Origin: CAZFHL01 sp964519145
Lineage (GTDB): Bacteria > Patescibacteriota > Minisyncoccia > Phycocordibacterales > WO2-35-19
NCBI GenBank assembly: GCA_964519145.1
Contig: CAZFHL010000010.1
Span: 1-18,748 of the forward strand
Length of the DNA: 18,748 nucleotides
Direction of reading: 5' to 3'
Positions 1 to 6,231 of this stretch are shown one piece after another. Each line of letters begins with the position of its first letter. Position 1 is the first letter of the stretch. The notes beneath the pieces were generated by a model, which was not told where the DNA came from, made no database searches, and worked only from the letters and a program-made list of their open reading frames with translations. The translations under genes and the position numbers were made by a program.

Positions 1-641
1 TCCACAAGTTCAAACTTCACATAAACAGAAATATCTGTTATATCTTTATATCCTTGATTCACTTCAAAATTTGAAAGTGTAGTTTCGCACCTAGGACAGA
101 GATGCATTGATTTAAAACCTTTGTATGCAAGATTTTTATTATAAAGTTCTTTAAATGACCACCAAACACTTTCTGTATAAGTCTTATCCATAGTCCTATA
201 ATCATTTTCCATATCGACAAACCTCCCCGCCCTATGAATAACTTTTTCCCAAATATCTGCATATCTTAAAACAGCTTCTCTAGCTTTTTGGTTAAATTTA
301 TCTAATCCATAATCCAAAATATCTTTTTTAGTTGTTAGATTTAATTCTTTTTCAATAATATTTTCCAAAGGCAATCCGTGACAATCCCACCCCCACCTTC
401 TCAAAACTCTCTTTCCTTGCATTGTTTGATACCTGGGTATTGCATCTTTTATACTACTAGCCAAGAGATGTCCGTAGTGAGGCTCACCGGTCGCAAAAGG
501 TGGTCCATCATAAAAAACAAAGTTGCCATTTGGTGCATCTTTTTCTAAAGACTTTTCAAAAATTTTATTGTCATTCCAAAAATTCAAAATTTCTTCCTCT
601 TTTTTTGCCAAATCATTTATACTATTTTGTTCTTCTTGCAT
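1..641 (-). CDS. ileS: Isoleucyl-tRNA synthetase, N-terminal part (runs off left edge)
   Basis: Charges tRNA-Ile with isoleucine in the cytoplasm (class Ia aminoacyl-tRNA synthetase). The minus strand reads open from the ATG at 641 to the window edge, giving 213 residues. The class I signature is clear: DGPPFATGEPHYGH at about residues 45-58, where PHYGH is the HIGH motif, followed by the conserved WGWDCHGLP at about 83-91 and the SVWWSFKELY segment. The KMSKS motif and the editing domain lie outside the window. I chose ATG 641; an in-frame ATG at 650 would add only three residues (MCY). No Shine-Dalgarno is visible, but a TAATAT hexamer sits 7 nt before ATG 641. A terminator-like hairpin at 684-706 separates it from the upstream gene, so it probably has its own promoter. 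Identity is very secure. Confidence 0.96.
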   Translation of the reverse strand, partial: MQEEQNSINDLAKKEEEILNFWNDNKIFEKSLEKDAPNGNFVFYDGPPFATGEPHYGHLLASSIKDAIPRYQTMQGKRVLRRWGWDCHGLPLENIIEKELNLTTKKDILDYGLDKFNQKAREAVLRYADIWEKVIHRAGRFVDMENDYRTMDKTYTESVWWSFKELYNKNLAYKGFKSMHLCPRCETTLSNFEVNQGYKDITDISVYVKFELV

Positions 642-683
642 ATAACACATATTATCATTTTTATTTTTTTTTAAAAGAAACAA

Positions 684-706
684 AAAACACCTTATTCAGA
701 TGTTTT
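684..706 (-). terminator. Rho-independent terminator overlapping the stop of the 64-residue gene
   Basis: On the minus strand AAAACATC pairs with GGTGTTTT (8 bp, one G-T pair) around a 7-nt loop holding the TAA stop codon. A T-rich tract follows. It would separate the small gene from ileS. Confidence 0.6.
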
Positions 707-886
707 GGTATTATCATTTTTTTCTATTTTTTCAGTAAAACCACTATCAATAGGAGCTAAACATTTTGGACAAGAAGGTTTTCTTTTATTTAAATTTGTT
801 GACCCATAAAACACACCGTGAAAATGGCAATAACCCTTTTTTATCCCTGTATAATTTGCCAATCTTCTCTTACTCCTTATTCTCAT
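692..886 (-). CDS. Small Cys/His-containing basic protein, putative zinc ribbon
   Basis: A 64-residue protein I do not recognise as a named family. Its first two thirds are basic (MRIRSKRRLANYTG) and carry a possible metal site: CHFH at about residues 20-23 and CPKC at about 39-42, the spacing expected for a compact zinc-binding fold. The C-terminal tail is charged and probably disordered. A very strong Shine-Dalgarno (GAGGAGG, minus strand of 894-900) lies 7 nt before ATG 886, so the start is secure and translation is probably efficient. The size and charge resemble small ribosome-associated zinc ribbons, but it does not match L32, L33 or L36 as I know them. It sits between the pseudouridine synthase gene and ileS, in a translation-related neighbourhood. 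Confidence 0.72.
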   Translation of the reverse strand: MRIRSKRRLANYTGIKKGYCHFHGVFYGSTNLNKRKPSCPKCLAPIDSGFTEKIEKNDNTKTSE

Positions 887-946
887 AAATATTCCTCCTC
901 AAAGTAGAATCTATGCATATTTTACAGTAAAAAAAGTATTTATCAA

Positions 947-1675
947 TTAATTAAAATTAAAAATATTTGGTAGTGGAGAAACTATTTCAATTGAAACATT
1001 ATTTGGTAATCTAAATTTAACAGAAAGAGCGTGGAGAGCTAATCTATCAAACCCAAAACATAGATCTTTATTGCAAACATTTTTGGAATAGAGTAAATCA
1101 CAAACAACAGGATGTCCTATCGATTTTAAATGGACTCTAATCTGATGAGTTCTACCGGTTTTTGGATAAACTTCTAAATAAGCTTTTTCTTCATCTTGAT
1201 ACAATATTTTATATAAAGTAAGAGCCTCTCTTAATTCCCCTTTTGCCCCAAATTCAGCCGACCACTTTCTAAAATCACTAGCGCTTCTCCCTATTGGTTT
1301 ATCTATTGTAAATATTTTATTATTTAAATCGTTTGTATCAATTTTAAACTTTCCCCAAACAACAGCTCTATAAATTTTTTGAATTTCTTTTTTTTGAAAT
1401 TGTTCTTTTATGAAAGCAAAAGATTCCTCAGTTTTTGGTATAAGTATCACACCGCTCGTATCTTTGTCTAACCTATGTACTATACCAGGTCTTTCTATAA
1501 CCTCCCCATTTTGAGATTTAGCATCCTCTCCCACACCAATAACTTCTGGTCTATTTGTTATAATCCAATCCGTTAGTGAATATTCGTCTGTTCTTCCGTC
1601 TTTATGCACAATCAAACCAGATGGCTTGTCTAAAGCAATTACATATTCATCTTCATATAATACATTTATATCCAT
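947..1675 (-). CDS. RluA/RluD-family RNA pseudouridine synthase
   Basis: Converts selected uridines of rRNA (or tRNA) to pseudouridine. The catalytic motif GIVHRLDKDTSG is present at about residues 64-75 with the catalytic aspartate in HRLD, and the second family signature GRTHQIRVHLKSIGHPV lies at about 173-189. At 242 residues it is the catalytic domain only; the N-terminal S4 RNA-binding domain found in many RluD proteins is absent, since the first residues (MDINVLYEDEYVIALDKPSGL) already begin the catalytic fold. It therefore resembles the shorter RluA/RluC-like members, and the target nucleotide cannot be read from the sequence. There is no Shine-Dalgarno. A TATATT hexamer lies exactly 6 nt before the ATG, suggesting a leaderless message. 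Confidence 0.93.
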   Translation of the reverse strand: MDINVLYEDEYVIALDKPSGLIVHKDGRTDEYSLTDWIITNRPEVIGVGEDAKSQNGEVIERPGIVHRLDKDTSGVILIPKTEESFAFIKEQFQKKEIQKIYRAVVWGKFKIDTNDLNNKIFTIDKPIGRSASDFRKWSAEFGAKGELREALTLYKILYQDEEKAYLEVYPKTGRTHQIRVHLKSIGHPVVCDLLYSKNVCNKDLCFGFDRLALHALSVKFRLPNNVSIEIVSPLPNIFNFN

Positions 1676-1681
1676 AAATAA

Positions 1682-1687
1682 AATATA
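1682..1687 (-). promoter_or_regulatory. -10 box of the pseudouridine synthase gene, leaderless-type spacing
   Basis: On the minus strand TATATT is followed by six bases and then the ATG at 1675. A TTCAAA hexamer lies 16 bp upstream as a possible -35. No Shine-Dalgarno is present. Confidence 0.5.
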
Positions 1688-1704
1688 GCACAGTAAATTA
1701 TAAT

Positions 1705-1733
1705 TTGAATTTATACCTGATTTAATGTATAAA
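1705..1733 (+). promoter_or_regulatory. Promoter of tRNA-Val
   Basis: TTGAAT (1705-1710), a 17-bp spacer and TATAAA (1728-1733) place transcription start near 1740, just ahead of the tRNA. Confidence 0.65.
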
Positions 1734-1741
1734 TATTATAT

Positions 1742-1817
1742 GCGCGATTAGCTCAGTTGGTAGAGCAGGTCATTTACACTGACAAGGTCGGGGGTTCAAG
1801 TCCCTCATCGCGCACCA
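1742..1817 (+). tRNA. tRNA-Val (anticodon TAC)
   Basis: A full cloverleaf can be folded. The acceptor stem GCGCGAT (1742-1748) pairs with ATCGCGC (1807-1813), with discriminator A and an encoded CCA at 1815-1817. The D arm is GCTC/GAGC and the T arm contains GGTTCAAGTCC. The anticodon loop TTTACAC gives TAC, reading GUA and probably all Val codons. The top pair of the anticodon stem (27-43) is a G-A mismatch. Confidence 0.96.
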
Positions 1818-1981
1818 GAATAGAACTTAAAGGTTTTGAAAATCAAAATACAAGAGTACAAAAATAGTATGTTATTTTTAGCAAAATAACAACCTACATA
1901 CTAAAAATAGACAAACTTAAGTATTTGTGATATATTTCAGACAGAAAGTTGAACATGAATTGACAATAAAGGAGAGTGGTG

Positions 1982-2776
1982 ATGCTTTCATTCGAAGAAA
2001 TGAGTGCGCGCAGAGATTTCTATACAAAAATTTTTGGAAAAAATCGGCTTGAAAACGATGTTATGATTGATCGTTATCTTTGGCCAATTGAAGCCTACGG
2101 GAAAAAAATCTCATGGCTTGAGGAGCGAGGCTTCAAAGATCCACGAAAAATGATTGCTTCATTCCCCGCTATACTCAGCTACACATTCGATAATATCGAT
2201 GGGAAGATTGTAGGACTAAAGGATAGAGGTTTCAAAGATCCACAAAAGATGATCGCTTCATTGCCTACTATCTTCAGTCTCTCGTTTGAAAATATCGACA
2301 ATAAGATTGCTGGGCTGGAGGAGCGAGGCTTCAAAGATCCACAAAAGATGATCGCTTCATCGCCTGCTATACTCACTTACTCATTTGATAATATTGATAA
2401 AAAAATTGCAGGATTGAGGAAGCGAGGCTTCAAAGATCCACGAAAAATGATTGCTTCATCGCCTACCACTTTAAACCTCTCGTTTGAAAATATCGACAAT
2501 AAGATTGCAGGACTAAAGGATAGAGGTTTCAAAGATCCACGAAAGATGATTACTTCATTCCCCGCTATACTCACTTACTCATTTGATAATATTGACCGAA
2601 AGTTAAAACTGTGTAGGCGATTAGGGATCGATGCAAAAACATTCATTGCGCATGGAACTATTTTTATTGGAATGTCCTCTAAGCACTATATTCCAATTGC
2701 CCGAAAGCTTAGGACCGATAACAAGGAACCATTGCCAAAATATGTTTTGGCCATCTACAGAAATAAAACATTTTAA
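1982..2776 (+). CDS. mTERF-like tandem helical-repeat protein
   Basis: A 264-residue protein dominated by five 33-residue repeats, with the GFKDP motif at about residues 50, 83, 116, 149 and 182. Each unit has the pattern L-x3-GFKDP-x-KMI-x3-P-x-x-(L/F)-x9-NID-x-KI. Spacing, the conserved proline and the leucine/glycine pattern match the mTERF motif, which builds a curved alpha-helical nucleic-acid-binding solenoid; that family is best known from mitochondria and chloroplasts. The N-terminal 40 residues and the C-terminal 60 residues are non-repetitive. I chose ATG 1982 rather than the GTGs at 1976/1979 because AAAGGAG ends 7 nt before it. Base composition is richer in GC than its neighbours and the repeats are nearly identical in DNA, suggesting recent expansion and perhaps transfer. 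It stands alone, with a terminator behind it. An unrelated alpha-solenoid with a chance resemblance is the main alternative. Confidence 0.8.
   Translation: MLSFEEMSARRDFYTKIFGKNRLENDVMIDRYLWPIEAYGKKISWLEERGFKDPRKMIASFPAILSYTFDNIDGKIVGLKDRGFKDPQKMIASLPTIFSLSFENIDNKIAGLEERGFKDPQKMIASSPAILTYSFDNIDKKIAGLRKRGFKDPRKMIASSPTTLNLSFENIDNKIAGLKDRGFKDPRKMITSFPAILTYSFDNIDRKLKLCRRLGIDAKTFIAHGTIFIGMSSKHYIPIARKLRTDNKEPLPKYVLAIYRNKTF
2129..2620 (+). repeat. Five in-frame 99-bp coding repeats arranged as 198-bp pairs
   Basis: The string for GFKDP recurs at 2129, 2228, 2327, 2426 and 2525, exactly 99 bp apart. Units 2 and 4 share one version of the middle segment (LSFENIDNK) and units 3 and 5 another (TYSFDNID), so the array grew by copying a 198-bp two-unit block. 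Confidence 0.92.
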
Positions 2777-2784
2777 GACAAAGT

Positions 2785-2822
2785 AGCCATCAAGAAAAGT
2801 CATTCCGGACTTCGAGATGGCT
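2785..2822 (+). terminator. Terminator of the mTERF-like gene
   Basis: AGCCATC (2785-2791) pairs with GATGGCT (2816-2822), with an inner AAGTC/GACTT stem (2797-2801 with 2808-2812), followed by TTTTCTTTTTT. Confidence 0.75.
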
Positions 2823-2833
2823 TTTCTTTTTTA

Positions 2834-3018
2834 TATTAATAGTTTTTATTTTCTATAATTTCTTTTAAAATAGTTAAAGTGGTCAGATGTATATAGAAAA
2901 TCAATCATAACACGAAGCATTTACAATATTGTTTATCTTGAAAGTAGTACAAACTTAGTACAATAAAAAACTAGAACGGAACAATCTTAAAACACACTAT
3001 TAAAAAAATATTAAAAAC
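2834..3018. other. AT-rich intergenic stretch
   Basis: No gene, RNA or convincing repeat seen between the terminator of the mTERF-like gene and the promoter at 3019. Confidence 0.6.
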
Positions 3019-3047
3019 TTGACAATATTAGTATATAGTATTAAAAT
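3019..3047 (+). promoter_or_regulatory. Near-consensus sigma-70-type promoter
   Basis: Perfect TTGACA (3019-3024), a 17-bp spacer and TAAAAT (3042-3047) place the start near 3054, about 34 nt ahead of the GTG at 3088. It is the strongest promoter in the window by eye. Confidence 0.75.
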
Positions 3048-3087
3048 ACATAAAGATTTTCAAATCAGGAAAGATAGAGGAGTTTTT

Positions 3088-3321
3088 GTGAAAACAAATC
3101 ATCGAAGAGGGTTCATAGATCCCGGTTCATTCCGTGATCGTTCTTGTAAAAGAGTTGCTGGTTCAAAAATTTCTGGAGCAGCAGCCGGTATTAGCAATGA
3201 TTTCACAAATGGACATCGTGGACAAGCAAAAGCAAAGAGAGGAGCCAAAAAGTTTGTCCGCGTGATGGACCGTCTTTATTTAAAAAGAGAACTTGAAAAA
3301 ATTGAAAAAGAATTTGAATAG
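3088..3321 (+). CDS. Small basic protein of unknown function
   Basis: A 77-residue protein I do not recognise. The N-terminal half is rich in Arg/Lys with Gly and Ser (MKTNHRRGFIDPGSFRDRS), the middle holds a small-residue stretch (SGAAAGISNDF), and the C-terminus is a charged helix (LKRELEKIEKEFE). There is one cysteine and no membrane segment. The start is the GTG at 3088: GAGGAG lies 5 nt upstream, and an earlier TTG at 3019 falls inside the -35 box of the promoter and so cannot be the start. With a near-consensus promoter, a good Shine-Dalgarno and its own terminator, it looks like an abundant single-gene transcript. High charge and small size would suit a nucleic-acid- or ribosome-associated protein, but that is inference only. 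Confidence 0.72.
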   Translation: MKTNHRRGFIDPGSFRDRSCKRVAGSKISGAAAGISNDFTNGHRGQAKAKRGAKKFVRVMDRLYLKRELEKIEKEFE

Positions 3322-3331
3322 AGTTTTTCTG

Positions 3332-3356
3332 ATGAGCCACGACAATCGTGGCTCAT
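3332..3356 (+). terminator. Strong terminator of the small basic gene
   Basis: An 11-bp perfect stem, ATGAGCCACGA (3332-3342) with TCGTGGCTCAT (3346-3356), a CAA loop, then TATTTT. Confidence 0.88.
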
Positions 3357-3430
3357 TATTTTAAATAAAAAATATTTTAACTTGTTACGACTTTTGAAAA
3401 AGATCTATTCTTTAAAAAATAAAAATTAAC

Positions 3431-3459
3431 TTGACTCCAATATAATTTATTAGTAACAT
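3431..3459 (+). promoter_or_regulatory. Likely promoter of tRNA-Arg
   Basis: TTGACT (3431-3436), a 17-bp spacer and TAACAT (3454-3459), about 40 nt before the tRNA. A TATAAT at 3441-3446 is an alternative -10 without a good -35. Confidence 0.5.
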
Positions 3460-3480
3460 CATAATATTGTCATAAAATAA

Positions 3481-3498
3481 TTTTGTTTTAAAACAAAA
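3481..3498. repeat. 18-nt perfect palindrome before tRNA-Arg
   Basis: TTTTGTTTTAAAACAAAA equals its own reverse complement and ends 2 nt before the tRNA. It may be a processing hairpin, a protein site, or chance in AT-rich DNA. Confidence 0.5.
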
Positions 3499-3500
3499 AT

Positions 3501-3572
3501 GCTCCCGTAGTTCAATGGATAGAACAGAGCTCTTCTAAGGCTTTGATGTAGGTTCGATTCCTGCCGGGAGCA
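3501..3572 (+). tRNA. tRNA-Arg (anticodon TCT)
   Basis: The acceptor stem GCTCCCG (3501-3507) pairs with CGGGAGC (3565-3571), discriminator A. The D arm is GTTC/GAAC and the T arm contains GGTTCGATTCC. The anticodon loop CTTCTAA gives TCT, reading AGA/AGG. CCA is not encoded: the genome reads CAG after the discriminator, unlike the other two tRNAs here, so the tail must be added afterwards. Confidence 0.95.
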
Positions 3573-3719
3573 CAGCATAAAAAATATTATAATATCAAAC
3601 CTATATAATTAGACCACCTGTTTATTTACACTAATTTAAAAAATCCATACATATCAAATTAATGTTTGAGTATATTTACAATAATTTTAAAAATGCAATA
3701 ATCATACAAGAGGTACAAA

Positions 3720-4454
3720 ATGAAGATTTTAGGTATCATTCTAATTTTTACTTTTTTTGGTCATAGTCAAAATAATGATGAAAAGAAAATTGATTACGAT
3801 ATAGAAAACGATGTAATTGCAGAATCTTATTATAAAAAAGCGAAAAATATGCAATCTGATGCAGGTTTTATATATCAAGGTATAAACGAGAAAACTATTT
3901 GCACGCTAATTGTTGGTTATGAAAATATGGGTTGGGTAGAAAAATATTCAGCCAAAAGAAGTGAGACTTTGGGTAAAAGGGGTATAAATCCAAAATCATC
4001 TCGAAAAATAAGAGACCAATTTGCTATTGCTTTTGCAAATGATTTATATCAAAGAATAAAAGAGGAAAATTCTTCTGAGATCATTTGTAGTTTTCATTAT
4101 GGAGGAGGTGGAGAAGTATCTCAAAGTTCAGCAATTCAATTAAAAAATATAGATGAAATAATTTTTTATTTAGAAAATATCTTGTTCAGAATACCAGAAA
4201 ATGAAACTCCAGATATAGACAGGGAGTTTGTGGCAAAATTATGGAAAGAATCTGTTATCAAAGTAATGCCAGAAACATCTAAAAAATGTGAAAATGACTT
4301 AACTAAACACCGTGTAATAATTGCCATTATGCAACCACATTGCTTAATGATATACAAAGCATTAAAAAAGGAAATGACACCAAAAGAACTAAATATAGAC
4401 CCAGAACTTGCTTCTCGTGTAAAAAAAACATATGACGATTTTATGAAAAAATGA
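3720..4454 (+). CDS. Secreted four-cysteine protein, first of a paralogous pair
   Basis: A 244-residue protein of unknown function with an N-terminal signal peptide: a short positive start (MK), a hydrophobic core (ILGIILIFTFFG) and a likely cleavage near HS-QN at about residue 16. It has exactly four cysteines at 61, 123, 190 and 208, each aligning with one in the next gene product: ICxLI, CSF, KC-x-x-DL and C-x-x-I-x-x-AL. The C-terminal block DREF-x3-LW-x-x-SV (residues 167-179) is also shared. An even number of conserved cysteines in an exported protein suggests two disulfides. AAGAGG lies 6 nt before the ATG. The gene ends in TGA and is followed by a terminator. I see no known domain; export is well supported and function is open. 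Confidence 0.85.
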   Translation: MKILGIILIFTFFGHSQNNDEKKIDYDIENDVIAESYYKKAKNMQSDAGFIYQGINEKTICTLIVGYENMGWVEKYSAKRSETLGKRGINPKSSRKIRDQFAIAFANDLYQRIKEENSSEIICSFHYGGGGEVSQSSAIQLKNIDEIIFYLENILFRIPENETPDIDREFVAKLWKESVIKVMPETSKKCENDLTKHRVIIAIMQPHCLMIYKALKKEMTPKELNIDPELASRVKKTYDDFMKK

Positions 4455-4484
4455 CTTAAAAATTTTTATTAAAATACAAATTTT

Positions 4485-4509
4485 AAAATAGAGCATTTTG
4501 CTCTATTTT
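4485..4509 (+). terminator. Terminator between the two secreted-protein genes
   Basis: AAAATAGAGCA (4485-4495) pairs with TGCTCTATTTT (4499-4509) around a TTT loop, followed by more T. The two paralogs may therefore be separate transcripts. Confidence 0.8.
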
Positions 4510-4580
4510 TTGATTGTATTTACATAAATCAAAATAAAAGTTAGACTAATTTTAGACGCAATTTACACAAGGGGTTTAGT

Positions 4581-5366
4581 ATGAAGCTACCGATACTCTT
4601 ATTAATACTGTTGGGGCAGGTAAATGCTCAGTATAAATCTGAGTTACAAGAACCTATAACACCGATAACAGAGGATGAATATCAAAAAGAGAAAGACAAA
4701 CTAAATAATGAATACGCCCATGGTATATATGAAGATAATCATAAATTTATATCTAAAAAAGATATAGAGAGAAAAATATTTAATGAAAATAAAATATGTG
4801 ATTTAATTTGGAGATATGAGAGTGTACATTTTTTAATAGATAGAATAAAAAAAGATAAATTTTTTTTCTTATCTGGTGGTATTTCAAATAGTTCAGTTAA
4901 TACTTTAAAAGATAGTATGAGTTATATATTAATAAATAATCTATACAAGTATGCAATAAGAAACAAACCTTTGAAAAAGGGTTCTTGCAGTTTCTGTGTT
5001 GGGATAGGAGATATTAGTGGTATATCTTCTATAGAGCTAAATCCTGCATATAAATTAGTTCAATATATAGAATATGTTCTTGATGAAAATCCAAATTTAA
5101 GAGCATATCTTGATAGAGAAATTCTAACAAAAACATGGAGAAAATCCGTCTTAGCAAACACTAAAAAAATATCTGAGAAGTGCAATAGAGATTTAGAATA
5201 TATCGAAAATTACCCAGAAATACTTAAAGACAAGGATATAGATTTTAGAGATTATATGAGAGGATGCAAAATAATAAATAGAGCTTTAGGAGAAGGTTTA
5301 CAACCGAATGATTTGCAAATTACATCAGAAACAGCTGTTAAATTGTTTGAATTATATAGTAAATAA
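4581..5366 (+). CDS. Secreted cysteine-containing protein, second of the paralogous pair
   Basis: A 261-residue exported protein, homologous to the preceding one although divergent. The signal peptide is textbook: MKLPILLLILLGQVNA with cleavage after VNA at residue 16, leaving a Gln at the mature N-terminus. Cysteines at 73, 136, 201 and 229 align with the four of the neighbour; one more lies at 139. Shared blocks are the KICDLI segment, SCSF followed by a Gly-rich turn and SS(I)EL, DRE-x3-K-x-WRKSV at 178-190, and the C-terminal C-x-x-I-x-x-AL plus P-x-x-L-x-I-x-x-E-x-A. AAGGGG lies 6 nt before the ATG. Unlike its neighbour it carries a longer charged segment after the signal peptide. No enzyme motif is visible. 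A role at the cell surface, such as attachment or a secreted factor, is inference. Confidence 0.85.
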   Translation: MKLPILLLILLGQVNAQYKSELQEPITPITEDEYQKEKDKLNNEYAHGIYEDNHKFISKKDIERKIFNENKICDLIWRYESVHFLIDRIKKDKFFFLSGGISNSSVNTLKDSMSYILINNLYKYAIRNKPLKKGSCSFCVGIGDISGISSIELNPAYKLVQYIEYVLDENPNLRAYLDREILTKTWRKSVLANTKKISEKCNRDLEYIENYPEILKDKDIDFRDYMRGCKIINRALGEGLQPNDLQITSETAVKLFELYSK

Positions 5367-5369
5367 TAT

Positions 5370-5393
5370 AAATGAGGCTAACAGGCCTCATTT
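5370..5393. terminator. Two-way terminator between convergent units
   Basis: AAATGAGGC (5370-5378) pairs with GCCTCATTT (5385-5393), loop TAACAG. It lies between the end of the plus-strand secreted-protein gene and the end of the minus-strand pilus operon and could serve both. Confidence 0.75.
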
Positions 5394-5401
5394 AATTTAT
5401 A

Positions 5402-5713
5402 TCAATTTTTGATAATCAAATTTGGCTCTGGTATGTTTGGTATAATTTTATTAACAAAATCTTCCCTCTTTTTAACTAAATTGTTTATTCTTTCTATATT
5501 TATAATTTTATCTAAAATAACATCTTCATTTTTTCTATACTCTTCTTTGTAAACATAAAAAAATAATTTTGCACTAAATACAAAAAGAAAAACAAGCAAG
5601 ACGAAGCAAAATACCAGAAACATAATCCAATACTTTTTGTCATTAAAAATATCAGAATTTATATCTTCTAAAGAAACTATTTTTTTTCTAAATTTTAAAA
5701 AATTAATATTCAT
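5402..5713 (-). CDS. Small single-pass membrane protein, last gene of the pil operon
   Basis: A 103-residue protein without a recognised domain. It has a basic cytoplasmic N-terminus, one strong membrane helix at about residues 28-53 (rich in Phe, Leu and Val), and a charged region after it that looks coiled-coil-prone (KNEDVILDKIINIERINNLVKKRE). I chose ATG 5713, one base after the pilO stop codon; the longer reading would begin at a TTG inside pilO. Its position directly behind pilM-pilN-pilO and its layout of short N-tail, one helix and extracytoplasmic segment suggest an added alignment-complex component in the place where pilP occurs in Gram-negative bacteria. It is not visibly PilP: there is no lipobox and no beta domain. 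Confidence that the gene is real is high; the role is inferred from context. Confidence 0.78.
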   Translation of the reverse strand: MNINFLKFRKKIVSLEDINSDIFNDKKYWIMFLVFCFVLLVFLFVFSAKLFFYVYKEEYRKNEDVILDKIINIERINNLVKKREDFVNKIIPNIPEPNLIIKN

Positions 5714-5714
5714 T

Positions 5715-6230
5715 TTAATTTTGTTTAAAAACAATAAAACCTATTTTCAAATTCCATTTATCTTCATCTAAAAATAATTGGGAACTATCCACAGACACAC
5801 CAACATCAAGTCTTTCTAGTTTATGTAAAAACTTTATAATATTACCCCAATCACCTTTAGAAATAATGTTTATTACTACACCCTCTTTACCTCCTCCAAT
5901 ATCTTTTGTATCTATACTATTTATTTCCATTTCCAAATTATTTAAAACAGCAAAATCTTCTAAAGATTCAATGAAAGAAACCTCTTCTCCTTTTTTAAGG
6001 AAAAAATTATCTAGTTTAAGTAAATTGTCTTGGTTGTTTAAAACAATAGACTTTATTTTCAGAGCTTTTTCTTTTTTAAACAAATCAGACCCAGTATCTC
6101 CATAAACATTTTGAACTTTTTTAAAATTACTCAAAACAACAGAGAGGATATAAAAGTAAACACTTAAACAAACAATTAGGAGCAAAATGAATGATATTAT
6201 TTTTTTATAACTTGGTATCCAGTGCTTCAT
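5715..6230 (-). CDS. pilO: PilO-like type IV pilus inner-membrane protein
   Basis: In type IV pili, PilN and PilO pair in the membrane and link the cytoplasmic PilM ring to the pilus base. This 171-residue protein has one membrane helix at about residues 11-34, a coiled-coil-like stretch (about 45-75), then a small alpha/beta domain ending in repeated strands (the GVVINIISKGDWGNIIKFLHKLERL region at about 117-141), the layout of PilO with its ferredoxin-like C-terminal domain. The element GDWGNIIKFLHKLE is the PilO counterpart of the motif found near G-x-(Y/W)-x-x-(L/I)-x-x-F-x-x-x-(L/I). It begins one base after the pilN stop, so translation is coupled. Sequence alone is weak, as usual for PilO; operon order makes the call. 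Confidence 0.82.
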   Translation of the reverse strand: MKHWIPSYKKIISFILLLIVCLSVYFYILSVVLSNFKKVQNVYGDTGSDLFKKEKALKIKSIVLNNQDNLLKLDNFFLKKGEEVSFIESLEDFAVLNNLEMEINSIDTKDIGGGKEGVVINIISKGDWGNIIKFLHKLERLDVGVSVDSSQLFLDEDKWNLKIGFIVFKQN

Positions 6231-6231
6231 A

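Noticed and set aside
59..262. 67-codon minus-strand frame at the left edge
   Set aside because: Shifted frame within ileS, whose open frame continues through here with clear homology.
2129..2620. Regular 99-bp repeats that might suggest a CRISPR-like array
   Set aside because: The repeats are in frame, code for a continuous protein with variation at third positions, and have no spacer-repeat pattern.
3019..3087. TTG start at 3019 extending the small basic protein by 23 residues
   Set aside because: The TTG is part of the -35 box TTGACA and lies upstream of the inferred transcription start.
4440..4460. Alternative genetic code with TGA as glycine (as in Gracilibacteria)
   Set aside because: The gene ending at 4454 stops at TGA just before a terminator, and homologous frames do not run through TGA codons.
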